A stretch of DNA of 64,000 nucleotides from Devosia sp. (lineage in GTDB: Bacteria; Pseudomonadota; Alphaproteobacteria; Rhizobiales; Devosiaceae), in contig NZ_JACZKG010000032.1 of the NCBI RefSeq assembly GCF_014860165.1, forward strand, positions 59,294-123,293, written 5' to 3'. The notes beneath the pieces are model-generated. The model was not told the origin of the DNA, searched no databases, and saw nothing but the letters and a program-made list of their open reading frames with translations. Made by a program: the position numbers and the translations under genes. Of this stretch, positions 29,190 through 38,880 are shown one piece after another. How positions within the stretch are numbered: the stretch's first letter is position 1; each line of letters opens with the position of its first letter.

Positions 29190-29945
29190 CTATACCGCCG
29201 AGATAATGGTGGCAAAGTCCTTTGCCAAGAGGCTGGCGCCGCCGACCAGCCCGCCATTGACGTTATCCAGGGCCAGGATCTCGCGCGCATTCTGCGGCTT
29301 GAGCGAGCCGCCATAGAGAATTTGCACCGTAGCGCCCCGCTCGCCGAAGCGGTCGACGAGCAGCCGGCGGATCGCGCCATGCATCTGGGCGATCTCGTCA
29401 TTGCTGGGGGTGCGGCCCGTGCCGATGGCCCAGACCGGCTCATAGGCGACAACCACGTCATGCTGGCCGGCCGCTTCGGGAACGGAGCCGGCAAGCTGGC
29501 TCGCCACCACGGCCTCGGCATTGCCGGCATCGCGTTCGGCCTCGGTCTCGCCGACGCAGATGATGGGCTTGAGGCCGGCGCCCATGGCGGCTTCGGCCTT
29601 GGCGCGCACCAGATCATCGGTTTCGCCATAGGCGGCGCGGCGCTCGGAATGGCCAACGATGACATACTGGGCGCCGGCATCGGCCAGCATCCCGGCCGCG
29701 ACGTCGCCAGTATGCGGCCCTGCGGCGCTCGGGTGACAGTCCTGACCACCGGCCAGGATGCCGCTGGAGGCGCCCTGTCGGGCCACGGCAGCCAGGATGG
29801 TCGCGGGCGGGCAGATGACGACCACGGCGCGGGGCGCATCGCCCGTTGTCATGATGCCTGCCAGGGTCGTCAGCTCGTCGAGCGACGCCCTCATGCCGTT
29901 CATTTTCCAGTTCCCTGCGATCAGCGGCGTTATTGTCGTTGTCAC
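29190..29945 (-). CDS. tpiA: Triosephosphate isomerase
   Basis: A 251-residue TIM-barrel enzyme interconverting dihydroxyacetone phosphate and glyceraldehyde-3-phosphate. It has the substrate lysine in AGNWKMNG, the catalytic histidine in VIVGHSERR, the catalytic glutamate in [15 protein letters not shown], and the phosphate-binding YGGSLKPQN and [10 protein letters not shown]. It is divergent from ppiD across 124 bases. The tpiA-secG-pyrG run is common in Rhizobiales. Confidence 0.97.
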   Translation of the reverse strand: MTTTITPLIAGNWKMNGMRASLDELTTLAGIMTTGDAPRAVVVICPPATILAAVARQGASSGILAGGQDCHPSAAGPHTGDVAAGMLADAGAQYVIVGHSERRAAYGETDDLVRAKAEAAMGAGLKPIICVGETEAERDAGNAEAVVASQLAGSVPEAAGQHDVVVAYEPVWAIGTGRTPSNDEIAQMHGAIRRLLVDRFGERGATVQILYGGSLKPQNAREILALDNVNGGLVGGASLLAKDFATIISAV

Positions 29946-30069
29946 TCTTTGCTCCTGCTGCCTCTTGCACCGGGGAAAGGATTGCCCTAACCCCGGCTGT
30001 CAAAATGGATTACTAGTGCCCTCCCGCTGGCGCGGTAAAGCCTCATGTTGCCCAACTGGAACGTCTCAG

Positions 30070-31947
30070 ATGCTCGATAGTTTGCGTGTTTTTGCAAAAT
30101 CCTGGCCCGGCAAGATTATGGGCGCCTGTCTGCTGGTGGGCCTGGCGGGCTTCGGCATCAACAATGTCATCACCGATCTGGGCAGCAATACCGTCGCCCG
30201 CGTCGGCGATGAGGAAATCAATTCGCGCGAATTCCTGCGGGCGTATCAGAACCAGCTGAACCAGGTAGCGCAGCAGCTCGGCTCGGTGCCGACCGCCCAG
30301 GATGCCGTCGCCCTGGGCGTCCCGTCGATGGTGCTGCAGAACCTGGCGCAGGACGCCGCGCTCGACCAGCTCGCCACCGGCTTTGGCCTCGGCGTATCGC
30401 AGGCCAAGCTCAGCGAAATGCTGCGCGAGGACCCGTCGTTCCAGAACGCGCTGGGTGCGTTCAATCCGGAGAGCTTTCGCCAGGTGCTGCAGATGAGCGG
30501 CCTGACGGAGGCCGAGTATTTCGAGGACCAGAGCGACGCGGCACGGCGCCAGCAGCTGATCCTGAGCCTGTTCGGCGACACCAAGCTGCCCGACACGGCG
30601 GCAAACCTGATCAACCGCTATGTCGCCGACCAGCGCACCATCGAGTATTTCACGCTGGGCGAGACCAATATCGAAACCCCGGCCGCACCGACCGAGGCGG
30701 AGCTCGCCGCCTACCTCGCCGAGCACCAGGCCGAGTTCCGCACGGTGGAGACACGCAACGTGCAGATGCTGCGCCTGTCGGTGGCCGACCTGGCAGCAAC
30801 CAAGGTCGCCGCGATCACCGACGATGCCATTGCCGCCGAATACGAGCGCAGCAAGGCGACGCTGAGCAAGGCCGAGCGGCGCACGATCCAGCAGGTCGTG
30901 CTCAATGACGAGCAGGTCGCAGCGTTCGAAGCCGGCCTCGCGGCTGGCACGCCGTTCGCGACGCTGGTCGCCGACGCGGGGCTGACGCCGACGGACCTGG
31001 GCACGCTGGCCCAGGCCGATATCAACGATGCAGGCCTCGCGACCGCCGCCTTCGGGCTGGCGGAAGGCGCCTTTGTCGTCATCGATGGCGTGGCCGGCAA
31101 GCGCGCCGTGCATGTTTCGACCATCGAGGCGGGTGGCGTCCCTGATCTGGCGGATGTGCGCGACCAGGTTGCTGAAAACCTGGCCCTCGCCGAAGCCCGC
31201 ACCGAACTGGCCGATGTGCAGGACCAGATCGAGGAATTGCGTGCCGCCTTCCGGCCGCTGACCGAGATCGCCCAGCGCTATGGCCTCGACCTCTACGAGG
31301 CCGACGTGACCGCTGGCGGCGCCGAGCTGACTGTGATCCCCGATCTTGCCGCCGAAGACGCACCGCGCGTCACCCAGGCCATCTTCAAGGCCGAGCAGGG
31401 TGGTCTGACCGCTGCCATTCCGCTGGCCGGCAACGGCAACCTGTGGTTTGACCTCAACGCCATCGAACCTGCGCGCGACCAGACCCTGGACGAAGTGCGC
31501 GACCAGGTCGCCGAGACGATGACAGCCGAACGCGTCAACAACGCCATCATCGCGGCGCAGGCCGAGGCCGTGGCACGTCTCGATGCCGGCGAGGCACTGG
31601 CAGACGTGGCAGCCGCCTACAACGTCTTCCCGCAGCTCAGCGCGCCGTTCACCCGCTTTGGCTCCTCGGATGGCACGATCGACGGCGCCGTGGCTTCGGC
31701 CGCCTTTGCCGGCGATGCCAGCCATCACGGCTCTGCCGTGAGCCAGGGCGGCGAGTTCATCGTCTTCCAGGTGACTGACCTGACCGAACCCGCAGCACCG
31801 CTCGAGGCATCGGCCAGCGCCACGCTCGAAAACGAGGCGCGCATCGGTATCTATGGCGACTTCGTCACCGCGGTAAGGGACGATGCGCGCATGGTCATCA
31901 ACCAGCAGACCCTGCAACAGGTGCTGGCGCTCAATACCGGCCTGTAA
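30070..31947 (+). CDS. ppiD: Peptidylprolyl isomerase/chaperone, PpiD-like (SurA N-terminal domain)
   Basis: A 625-residue periplasmic folding factor anchored by one N-terminal membrane segment (about 13-35, after MLDSLRVFAKSWPGK). A SurA-N-like chaperone region (about 45-200) is followed by a parvulin-like domain around 265-360 (RRTIQQVVLNDEQVAAFEAG, then DLGTLAQADI and EGAFVVIDGVAG). Few catalytic parvulin residues are evident, so it may be mainly a chaperone for proteins leaving the Sec channel. The frame is open upstream to 29758, but that part overlaps tpiA and is not PpiD-like. trpE starts 39 bases after it. Confidence 0.88.
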   Translation: MLDSLRVFAKSWPGKIMGACLLVGLAGFGINNVITDLGSNTVARVGDEEINSREFLRAYQNQLNQVAQQLGSVPTAQDAVALGVPSMVLQNLAQDAALDQLATGFGLGVSQAKLSEMLREDPSFQNALGAFNPESFRQVLQMSGLTEAEYFEDQSDAARRQQLILSLFGDTKLPDTAANLINRYVADQRTIEYFTLGETNIETPAAPTEAELAAYLAEHQAEFRTVETRNVQMLRLSVADLAATKVAAITDDAIAAEYERSKATLSKAERRTIQQVVLNDEQVAAFEAGLAAGTPFATLVADAGLTPTDLGTLAQADINDAGLATAAFGLAEGAFVVIDGVAGKRAVHVSTIEAGGVPDLADVRDQVAENLALAEARTELADVQDQIEELRAAFRPLTEIAQRYGLDLYEADVTAGGAELTVIPDLAAEDAPRVTQAIFKAEQGGLTAAIPLAGNGNLWFDLNAIEPARDQTLDEVRDQVAETMTAERVNNAIIAAQAEAVARLDAGEALADVAAAYNVFPQLSAPFTRFGSSDGTIDGAVASAAFAGDASHHGSAVSQGGEFIVFQVTDLTEPAAPLEASASATLENEARIGIYGDFVTAVRDDARMVINQQTLQQVLALNTGL

Positions 31948-31986
31948 TCGACAGGCCGGACTTCACCCCAACTGGACACGACAACG

Positions 31987-33495
31987 ATGGGCGACGACTT
32001 CTATCAGCGCTTCTCCGAGCAATACGATGCTGGAAAGTCGCAGATCGTCTGGCGTCGCATCGTGGCGGACCTCGAGACACCTGTCGGGACCTATCTGAAG
32101 CTGGCGCAGGGCCGGAAGAACACCTTCCTGCTCGAGTCGGTGCAGGATGCCGCGGTGCGGGGTCGTTACTCGATCATCGGCACGCAGCCTGACGTGATTC
32201 TCAAGGTCGAGGCCGGCGCGGCAGCGATCAATCGCTCGGCGCAGATCGACGATGCGGCCTTCGTGCCCCTCCCCGACCTGCCCCTCGATGCGTTGCGCAA
32301 CCTGGTCGCCGACAGCAAGATCGACGTGCCGCCTGGCCTGCCGCCGCAGTCCGCAGGCGTCTATGGCTATCTCGGCTACGAAATGGTCCGCTACATGGAA
32401 GTGCTGCCCGACAGCAATCCGGACCACTTGCAGACCCCCGAAGCCGTGCTAATGCGCCCCTCGCTCCTGGCCATCTTCGATACGCTCAAGGATGAGCTCT
32501 ACCTGACGGCGCCAGTCTATGTGCGCGCAGGCGTCTCGGCGCGACAGGCCTATGAGGCCGCCGAAGCGCGGATCGACGACGCCATCACCCGGCTCGGACG
32601 GGCGCTGCCGACGACACCGGCTTTGCCCGATCTCGAATCCATCGCCGTCACCAGCAACACGTCGAAAGACGAGTATTTTGCCATGGTGGCCAAGGCCAAG
32701 GACTACATCACCGCCGGGGATATCTTCCAGGTGGTGCTGAGCCAGCGCTTCGAGGCCGAGTTCACCCTGCCCCCGACAGCGCTCTATCGCGCCCTGCGCC
32801 GCACCAATCCCAGCCCCTATATGTATTTCCTCGATTTCGGCACCTTCGCGGTTGCCGGATCGAGCCCGGAAATCCTGGTGCGGGTGCAGGATGGCGAGGT
32901 GACGATCCGCCCCATCGCTGGCACGCGCAAGCGCGGCTCGACCCCGACGCGCGACCAGGAACTGGCAGCCGAACTTTTGGCCGATCCCAAGGAGCTGGCC
33001 GAACACCTGATGCTGCTCGACCTCGGCCGCAATGATGTGGGACGCGTGGCCAAGACCGGCACGGTCAGGGTCACGGACAAGTTCTTCCTCGAATACTATT
33101 CCCACGTCATGCACATCGTTTCCAACGTCGTGGGCGTGCTCGACCCGAAATACGACTTCGTCGATGCCCTCTCGGCCGGCTTCCCGGCGGGCACGGTTTC
33201 CGGCGCGCCAAAAGTGCGGGCGATGGAGATCATCGACGAATTGGAGAAATCGCGCCGCGGCATCTATGGCGGCTGCGTCGGCTATTTCGGCGCCGACGGC
33301 ACCATGGACACCTGCATCGTGCTGCGCACCGCCATCCTCAAGGATGGCAAGCTCTATGTGCAGTCTGGCGCTGGCATCGTCGCCGACAGCGTGCCCGAGC
33401 TCGAGCAGATGGAATGCGAAAACAAGGCCCGCGCCCTTTTCAGCGCCGCCGAGGAAGCGCTACGCTATGCTGGCGAGGCGAGGATCGGGCAATGA
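31987..33495 (+). CDS. trpE: Anthranilate synthase component I
   Basis: A 502-residue chorismate-utilising enzyme, first committed step of tryptophan synthesis. The feedback site LLESVQDAAVRGRYSIIG is near 49-66; the catalytic half has FQVVLSQRFEAEF, AGSSPEILVRV, RPIAGTRKRG and GTVSGAPKVRAMEIIDELE. It is the separate TrpE, not the TrpEG fusion of many rhizobia. No leader peptide or attenuator was seen in the 39 bases upstream, so expression probably comes from the ppiD promoter or one inside ppiD. Confidence 0.96.
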   Translation: MGDDFYQRFSEQYDAGKSQIVWRRIVADLETPVGTYLKLAQGRKNTFLLESVQDAAVRGRYSIIGTQPDVILKVEAGAAAINRSAQIDDAAFVPLPDLPLDALRNLVADSKIDVPPGLPPQSAGVYGYLGYEMVRYMEVLPDSNPDHLQTPEAVLMRPSLLAIFDTLKDELYLTAPVYVRAGVSARQAYEAAEARIDDAITRLGRALPTTPALPDLESIAVTSNTSKDEYFAMVAKAKDYITAGDIFQVVLSQRFEAEFTLPPTALYRALRRTNPSPYMYFLDFGTFAVAGSSPEILVRVQDGEVTIRPIAGTRKRGSTPTRDQELAAELLADPKELAEHLMLLDLGRNDVGRVAKTGTVRVTDKFFLEYYSHVMHIVSNVVGVLDPKYDFVDALSAGFPAGTVSGAPKVRAMEIIDELEKSRRGIYGGCVGYFGADGTMDTCIVLRTAILKDGKLYVQSGAGIVADSVPELEQMECENKARALFSAAEEALRYAGEARIGQ

Positions 33496-33518
33496 GCAGA
33501 AATCGATACACACTCGGT

Positions 33519-33544
33519 GTCATTCCCGCGCAGGCGGGAATGAC
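33519..33544. repeat. Inverted repeat inserted between trpE and trpG
   Basis: GTCATTCCCGC (33519-33529) and GCGGGAATGAC (33534-33544; the outer G of the second arm at 33534) flank GCAG, a stem of about eleven pairs. It is the same core as the arms at 12970-13040, with GCGCAGGC instead of GCGAAGGC. It occupies a third of the 78-base gap between trpE and trpG. Confidence 0.85.
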
Positions 33545-33573
33545 CCGGTGGATAGTACAGCCTGGATTGCCCA

Positions 33574-34173
33574 ATGACCCGCACTCTCGTCATCGATAAC
33601 TACGATAGCTTCACCTACAACCTCGTCCATTTCCTGGGCGAGCTGGGCGCCGACATTACCGTCGTGCGCAACGACAAGATCACGCTCGACGAGATCGCCG
33701 CCATGGCGCCCGAGGCTATCGTGCTGTCGCCCGGCCCCTGCACGCCTAACGAAGCCGGCATCTGCCTCGCGCTGATCGACCGCTTCAAGGCGCAAATCCC
33801 CATTCTCGGCGTCTGCCTGGGCCACCAGGCCATCGGTCAGGCCATGGGCGGCGACGTGATCCGCGCGCCGCACCTCGTCCACGGCAAGACCAGCAAAATC
33901 CACCACACCGGCAAGGGCCTGTTTCGCGGGCTCAACAATGACTTCGAGGCGACACGCTACCACTCGCTGATCGTCAAGCAGGACACCCTGCCCGCGACGC
34001 TCGAAGTCACCGCCACGACCGATGACGGCCTGATCATGGGCATGCAGCACAAGAGCCTGCCGGTGCACGGCGTGCAGTTCCACCCCGAGAGCATCGCCAG
34101 CGAGAACGGCCACGCCCTGCTGCAGAATTTCCTCAACCTGGCGCGCGACTTCAACCAGAAGCGAGCCGCATGA
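33574..34173 (+). CDS. trpG: Anthranilate synthase component II (glutamine amidotransferase)
   Basis: A 199-residue class I glutaminase supplying ammonia to TrpE. It shows [19 protein letters not shown] at the start, the oxyanion [12 protein letters not shown], the nucleophile in [15 protein letters not shown] and the His-Glu pair in VQFHPESI. It may also serve p-aminobenzoate synthase. No good ribosome site precedes the ATG, and a repeat element lies 29 bases upstream. Its stop overlaps the trpD start. Confidence 0.96.
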   Translation: MTRTLVIDNYDSFTYNLVHFLGELGADITVVRNDKITLDEIAAMAPEAIVLSPGPCTPNEAGICLALIDRFKAQIPILGVCLGHQAIGQAMGGDVIRAPHLVHGKTSKIHHTGKGLFRGLNNDFEATRYHSLIVKQDTLPATLEVTATTDDGLIMGMQHKSLPVHGVQFHPESIASENGHALLQNFLNLARDFNQKRAA

Positions 34174-35186
34174 TGGATATCAAGGCAGCACTCAACAAGA
34201 TCGCCAGCCGCAAGGACCTGACCGGCGAGGAAATGCGCGCCGTCATGCGCACGATCATGGCCGGCGAAGCCACGCCCAGCCAGATCGGCGCCTTCCTGAT
34301 GGGCATGCGGGTCAAGGGCGAAACCGTCGTCGAAATCGCCGCCGCAGTATCGATCATGCGCGAGCAGATGATCCCGGTCGTTACGTCGGACGACGCCATC
34401 GACATCGTTGGCACCGGCGGCGATGGCGCCGGCACGCTCAACATCTCCACAGCCAGCGCCATTGTGGTTGCCTCCTGCGGCGTACCGGTGGCCAAGCATG
34501 GCAATCGCGCACTGTCGTCCAAATCGGGCGCCTCGCAGGTGCTGGAAGCGCTGGGCGTCAAGCTCGACCTGACTCCGGCCGAAATCGGCGCGGCCGTCGA
34601 CAAAGCCGGCATCGGCTTCATGTTCGCGCCCATGCACCACCCGGCGATGAAGCATGTCGGACCCTCGCGTACCGAAATGGGGACGCGCACGCTGTTCAAC
34701 CTGTTGGGTCCGCAATCCAACCCGGCCGGCGTTCGGCGCTACCTGCTTGGCGTCTATGACGAGCAATGGGTCGAGCCCGTCGCTGCGGCCCTGCTGGCCA
34801 ACCGTGCCATCAAGGCCTGGGTTGTCCATGGCAGCGATGGGCTGGATGAAATCACCACGACCGGACCGACGCATGTGGCCCAGATCGAGGGGGGAAGCCT
34901 CACCACCTTCGAGATCACACCGGAACAATATGGCCTGCCGCGGGCCACGCTGGACGACCTGCGCGGCGGCGAACCGGCCGACAACGCTCTCGCCATGACG
35001 CGACTGTTGGACGGCGCCCCTAGCGCCTACCGCGACATCGTGCTGCTCAACAGCGCTGCGGCGCTGTTTGTGGCGGACCGGGTGGATACGATTGAGGCCG
35101 GGATTGCCATGGCGCGGGACGCCCTCGATTCCGGCAAGGCAAAACAGACACTCGCCCGCCTCGTGGCGGTATCGAACGGACGCTAG
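34170..35186 (+). CDS. trpD: Anthranilate phosphoribosyltransferase
   Basis: A 338-residue enzyme joining anthranilate with phosphoribosyl pyrophosphate. It has the family signatures [19 protein letters not shown] (about 82-100), [21 protein letters not shown] and [20 protein letters not shown]. It is full length. The ATG at 34170 overlaps the trpG stop by four bases (ATGA); a second ATG follows directly. Confidence 0.96.
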   Translation: MMDIKAALNKIASRKDLTGEEMRAVMRTIMAGEATPSQIGAFLMGMRVKGETVVEIAAAVSIMREQMIPVVTSDDAIDIVGTGGDGAGTLNISTASAIVVASCGVPVAKHGNRALSSKSGASQVLEALGVKLDLTPAEIGAAVDKAGIGFMFAPMHHPAMKHVGPSRTEMGTRTLFNLLGPQSNPAGVRRYLLGVYDEQWVEPVAAALLANRAIKAWVVHGSDGLDEITTTGPTHVAQIEGGSLTTFEITPEQYGLPRATLDDLRGGEPADNALAMTRLLDGAPSAYRDIVLLNSAAALFVADRVDTIEAGIAMARDALDSGKAKQTLARLVAVSNGR

Positions 35187-35188
35187 TC

Positions 35189-36001
35189 ATGACCGACATT
35201 CTCAAGCAGATCGAGGCCTATAAGCGCGAGGAAATCGCCGCTGCAAAGTCCATGCGGCCCTGGGCTGAAGTGGTGGCGCAGGCGCATGACCAGCCTGCCC
35301 CGCGCGGCTTCATCCGCGCCATCAAGGCCAAGCGGGCCCAGGGCCAGTACGCCCTGATCGCCGAGGTCAAGAAAGCCAGCCCATCCAAGGGCCTGATCCG
35401 CGCCGACTTCAACCCGGCCGAGATCGCCCGCAGCTACGAAATGGCGGGGGCGGCCTGCCTGTCCGTCCTGACGGACCGCCCCAGCTTCCAGGGATCACCG
35501 AGCTACCTGATCGAAGCGCGCGCAGCCACGCAATTGCCGGTGCTGCGCAAGGATTTCCTGTTCGAAACGTACCAGGTGGCAGAGGCCCGCGCCTGGGGTG
35601 CTGACTGCATCCTGATCATCCTGGCCGCCGTCGGGGACGATGTGGCGCGCTTCCTGCTCGACGCGGCCGAGGAATGGAAGATGGATGCCCTGGTCGAGGT
35701 GCATGACCAACTGGAGCTGGACCGCGCCCTGGCGCTGGGGGCAGAGTTCATCGGCATCAACAATCGCAACCTGCGCACCTTCGAGACCACGCTCGATACC
35801 TCGATCAAGCTCGCCGTCGGCGTGCCGAAAGGCACGCTGCTGGTCAGCGAAAGCGGCATCCTCAACCATGAGCACCTGCTCAAGCTCGACCATGAGGCCG
35901 GCATCGGCACCTTCCTCGTGGGGGAAAGCCTGATGCGCCAGGACGACGTGGTCGCCGCGACCCGTGCGCTGCTGATGGGCGCGCCACAGGCGGTCCGCTG
36001 A
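35189..36001 (+). CDS. trpC: Indole-3-glycerol phosphate synthase
   Basis: A 270-residue TIM-barrel enzyme that closes the indole ring. Seen are the catalytic [17 protein letters not shown] block (about 52-68), [50 protein letters not shown] and VSESGI. It is the single-function form, not fused to TrpF. It begins two bases after trpD and its stop shares one base with the moaC start. Confidence 0.96.
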   Translation: MTDILKQIEAYKREEIAAAKSMRPWAEVVAQAHDQPAPRGFIRAIKAKRAQGQYALIAEVKKASPSKGLIRADFNPAEIARSYEMAGAACLSVLTDRPSFQGSPSYLIEARAATQLPVLRKDFLFETYQVAEARAWGADCILIILAAVGDDVARFLLDAAEEWKMDALVEVHDQLELDRALALGAEFIGINNRNLRTFETTLDTSIKLAVGVPKGTLLVSESGILNHEHLLKLDHEAGIGTFLVGESLMRQDDVVAATRALLMGAPQAVR

Positions 36002-36489
36002 TGGTCCAGGGCCTCACCCATCTCAACGCCCGGGGCGAGGCCCATATCGTCGATATCGGTGACAAGGCGGTTACGCGTCGGCGCGCCGTGGCACAGGCGC
36101 GGATCCTGGCCCAGCCGGAGACGATTGCCACCATCATGGGCGGCGGCCTCAAGAAGGGCGACGCCCTCGCGGTCGCCCGTATTGCCGGCATCATGGCGGC
36201 CAAGAAGACAAGCGAGTTGATCCCCCTCTGCCACCCGATTGCGCTGACCAAGGTGAGCGTCGATATCATGGGCGATGGCGACGCCGCGATCCTCATCCAT
36301 GCCACCGCCGAGACCACCGGACAGACCGGGGTTGAAATGGAAGCCCTGGTGGCCGCCTCCACGGCCGCGCTGACGCTTTACGACATGGCCAAGGCGATCG
36401 ATCGGGCCATGGTCGTCACCGATCTCTGCCTGCTGGAGAAATCGGGCGGCAAATCGGGCGATTTCAGCCGCCCGGATCTGGAAAAATGA
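36001..36489 (+). CDS. moaC: Cyclic pyranopterin monophosphate synthase
   Basis: A 162-residue molybdenum-cofactor enzyme that makes cPMP from the MoaA product. Visible family marks are LTHLNARGEAHIVDIGDKAVTRR, the KKTSELIPLCHPI active-site block and ETTGQTGVEMEALVA, ending with the KAIDRAM and LLEKSGGKSGDF blocks. It is translationally coupled to trpC (TGATG) and to moeA (ATGA). Pairing with trpC is a conserved alphaproteobacterial arrangement without a clear metabolic link. Confidence 0.96.
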   Translation: MVQGLTHLNARGEAHIVDIGDKAVTRRRAVAQARILAQPETIATIMGGGLKKGDALAVARIAGIMAAKKTSELIPLCHPIALTKVSVDIMGDGDAAILIHATAETTGQTGVEMEALVAASTAALTLYDMAKAIDRAMVVTDLCLLEKSGGKSGDFSRPDLEK

Positions 36490-37688
36490 GCCTGCTTCCG
36501 GTCGATGACGCGATAGGCGCGATCCTGCAGCGCGTCCCCGCGCCGACCGGGGACCCCGTTTCGCTGGCCGACGCCGCCGGGCGCATCTTGCTGGAGCCGG
36601 TGATCGCCACGCATGATCAGCCGCCCTTCAATGCCAGCGCCATGGATGGCTATGCCATGCGGGCCGCCGACGTCGTCGCGGGCCACCGCCTTGCCCTCAT
36701 CGGCACGTCGCAGGCTGGGGCGGGCTTCTCCGGCACAGTCGGCGCGGGCCAGGCCGTCCGTATTTTCACGGGCGCGCCCGTGCCAGCAGGGGCCGACACG
36801 GTCATCATGCAGGAAGAGGCCGTGGTCGAAGACGGCCATGTCTCGTTCACCGCCCCGGCCCGGCTGGGCCACAGCGTCCGGCCGCTGGGCAATGACTTTG
36901 CGCGCGGCCAGGTCCTCGTCGACGCCGGCACACGCCTCGGCGCCATGCAGCTTGCCGTGGCCGCCGCTGCCAATGTCGCGACGCTCTTCGTCGCCAGGCG
37001 CCCGCGCGTGGCGCTGCTGGCGACCGGTGACGAACTGGTGCTGCCCGGCCAGCCACTGGGCGCCGACCAGATCGTCGCCTCCAACAGCTTCGGCCTGCGC
37101 CCCCTGCTCGCACGCTACGCCGCTGACGTGGCCGACCATGGCATCGCCAGGGATGACCGCGACGAACTGCGCGGCAAGTTGGCCGCCATCTTTGCCGAGG
37201 AGCCCGATATCCTGGTCACGACCGGCGGCGCCAGCGTGGGCGACCACGACATCGTGCAGGAAATCCTCCTGGAACTGGGCGTGACGCTCGACTTCTGGCG
37301 CATCAATATGCGTCCGGGCAAGCCGCTGATGTTCGGCACGCGCGGCAGGACGCTGGTCTTTGGCCTGCCCGGCAATCCGGTGTCGGCCATGGTCACGGCG
37401 ATCGTCTTCATCAAACCGGCTTTGCGCCGCTGGCTCGGACACACCGAACCGGCGACATGGCGCCTGCCCCTCGCCGGCCCCACCCCGCCCAATACGGCGC
37501 GCCGCCACTTCATGCGCGCCCAGTTGCGGCATACCACGACCGGACCGGAGCTGCTGCCGATCTCCCAGACCGATAGCGGCCATACCTCGTCGCTTGCCCA
37601 TGCCGACATGCTGATCATCCAGCCGGAACACGATCCGGGGCAGCCGGCCGGGACTATTGTCGAGGCACTTGAGATCGAAGCATTCTGA
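36486..37688 (+). CDS. moeA: Molybdopterin molybdenumtransferase
   Basis: A 400-residue enzyme inserting molybdate into adenylylated molybdopterin. Seen are PPFNASAMDGYAMRAADV, FTGAPVPAGADTVIMQE, ATGDELVLPGQPLGADQI, VTTGGASVGDHDIVQE and GLPGNPVSAMV, covering domains I to III, with a short domain IV at the C-terminus. It overlaps moaC by four bases and is followed by 107 bases that carry the lexA operators. Confidence 0.95.
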   Translation: MSLLPVDDAIGAILQRVPAPTGDPVSLADAAGRILLEPVIATHDQPPFNASAMDGYAMRAADVVAGHRLALIGTSQAGAGFSGTVGAGQAVRIFTGAPVPAGADTVIMQEEAVVEDGHVSFTAPARLGHSVRPLGNDFARGQVLVDAGTRLGAMQLAVAAAANVATLFVARRPRVALLATGDELVLPGQPLGADQIVASNSFGLRPLLARYAADVADHGIARDDRDELRGKLAAIFAEEPDILVTTGGASVGDHDIVQEILLELGVTLDFWRINMRPGKPLMFGTRGRTLVFGLPGNPVSAMVTAIVFIKPALRRWLGHTEPATWRLPLAGPTPPNTARRHFMRAQLRHTTTGPELLPISQTDSGHTSSLAHADMLIIQPEHDPGQPAGTIVEALEIEAF

Positions 37689-37733
37689 CAATCCTGCCGG
37701 CTACAGGACTGCTGCCCCAGCAAGCATATTGCA

Positions 37734-37748
37734 GAACATAACTGGAAC
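37734..37748. promoter_or_regulatory. LexA box 1 upstream of lexA
   Basis: GAAC (37734-37737), seven bases, GAAC (37745-37748). This is the reverse-strand form of the alphaproteobacterial SOS box GTTC-N7-GTTC. It lies 47 bases before the lexA start and fits autoregulation. Confidence 0.85.
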
Positions 37749-37758
37749 ACATATAGTC

Positions 37759-37773
37759 GTTCTGCCTATGTTC
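37759..37773. promoter_or_regulatory. LexA box 2 upstream of lexA
   Basis: GTTC (37759-37762), TGCCTAT, GTTC (37770-37773): an exact alphaproteobacterial SOS box 22 bases before the lexA start. Box centres are 25 bases apart and the two boxes point in opposite directions. Confidence 0.85.
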
Positions 37774-37795
37774 CGATTCTCTCCCCGAGGGGCCC

Positions 37796-38509
37796 ATGCT
37801 GACGCGCAAACAACACGAGCTGCTGATGTTCATCCACGAACGGATGAAGGAAAGCGGCATCCCGCCATCGTTCGATGAGATGAAGGATGCGCTCGACCTG
37901 GCGTCCAAGTCGGGCATCCACAGGCTGATTACCGCACTTGAGGAGCGCGGCTTCATTCGCCGCCTGCCCAACCGGGCGCGAGCGCTGGAAGTGGTCAAGC
38001 TCCCCGATTCGATGAATCCCTCGCTCGGCGGCCGCAAGGTGCGTTTCGAGCCATCGGTCATCGAGGGCAACCTGGGCAAGGTGGCCTCGCCGCCGTCGCG
38101 CATCTCGGCCACCGAGGACTATGCACGACCCATCGCCATCCCGGTCATGGGCCGTATCGCGGCCGGCACGCCCATCGAGGCCATCCAGACCCACTCCCAC
38201 ACCATCATGGTGCCGCCGGAAATGCTGGGCGCCGGCGAACACTTTGCGCTTGAGGTGCGTGGCGATTCCATGATCGACGCCGGCATTTTCGATGGCGATA
38301 CGGTGCTGATCAAGAAGCAGGATCAGGCCTCGACGGGTGAAATCATCGTCGCTCTCGTGGACGATGAGGAGGCGACCCTCAAGCGCCTGCGCCGCAAGGG
38401 TAATACCGTGGCGCTGGAAGCGGCGAACCCGGCTTACGAGACGCGGATTTTTCCGCCCGACCGGGTCAAGGTCCAGGGCCGACTCGTCGGCCTGCTGCGG
38501 AAATACTGA
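37796..38509 (+). CDS. lexA: SOS response repressor LexA
   Basis: A 237-residue transcriptional repressor and self-cleaving protease of the DNA-damage response. The N-terminal winged helix (1-65) starts [19 protein letters not shown]. The cleavage bond is Ala123-Gly124 in GRIAAGTP, and the catalytic pair is Ser158 in GDSMIDAG and Lys196 in EATLKRL. It is longer than E. coli LexA (202) because of a linker before the cleavage site, as usual in this class. Two SOS boxes precede it. Its stop shares one base with the next gene. Confidence 0.97.
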   Translation: MLTRKQHELLMFIHERMKESGIPPSFDEMKDALDLASKSGIHRLITALEERGFIRRLPNRARALEVVKLPDSMNPSLGGRKVRFEPSVIEGNLGKVASPPSRISATEDYARPIAIPVMGRIAAGTPIEAIQTHSHTIMVPPEMLGAGEHFALEVRGDSMIDAGIFDGDTVLIKKQDQASTGEIIVALVDDEEATLKRLRRKGNTVALEAANPAYETRIFPPDRVKVQGRLVGLLRKY

Positions 38510-38880
38510 TGCGCAGCGCCTGGCTCATGGCCCTGGCGCTGCTCGCCTTTCCCACCGGGCCGGCAATCGCACAGGAAGCGAGCGTCAAGGAAACCCGGTG
38601 CTGGGTGGGTGATGTGACCTTCTCGGCGGGAGCCGGCATCAATGCCGGCGAGTCGGTGGCCATCTGCCGGTCGGGGACCGGCTGGCAGGAGGCGGAGGCC
38701 GGCGCGCCGATCATCGGATGCCTGCTCGAGGGTGAACTGTCCTCGGTCGGCGCCGTGGTGGGCATCCGCAACAACGACACGCTGATGCTGCAATGCGACA
38801 GCAACGGCCGCTGGGTGACCATTGGCAGCGATGGCAGGAGTGTCTCCTCGCCCGTTGCGGGCAAGGAGACGTCCGGCTGA
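38509..38880 (+). CDS. Small secreted hypothetical protein coupled to lexA
   Basis: A 123-residue protein of no family I recognise. Residues 1-22 are a clear signal peptide ([17 protein letters not shown]... ending AIAQ). The mature part has three cysteines (in TRCWVGD, AICRSG, GCLLEG and one more in LQCDSN, so four in all counting each), several Trp and Gly, and a flexible Ser-rich end. Even cysteine number fits two disulfides in the periplasm. The ATG overlaps the lexA stop (TGATG), so it should be co-expressed with lexA and therefore be damage-inducible. Function unknown. Confidence 0.7.
   Translation: MRSAWLMALALLAFPTGPAIAQEASVKETRCWVGDVTFSAGAGINAGESVAICRSGTGWQEAEAGAPIIGCLLEGELSSVGAVVGIRNNDTLMLQCDSNGRWVTIGSDGRSVSSPVAGKETSG

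Noticed and set aside
30043..31917. Open frame of 624 codons on the minus strand opposite ppiD
   Set aside because: Antisense shadow of a real gene with a signal anchor, chaperone region and conserved operon position.
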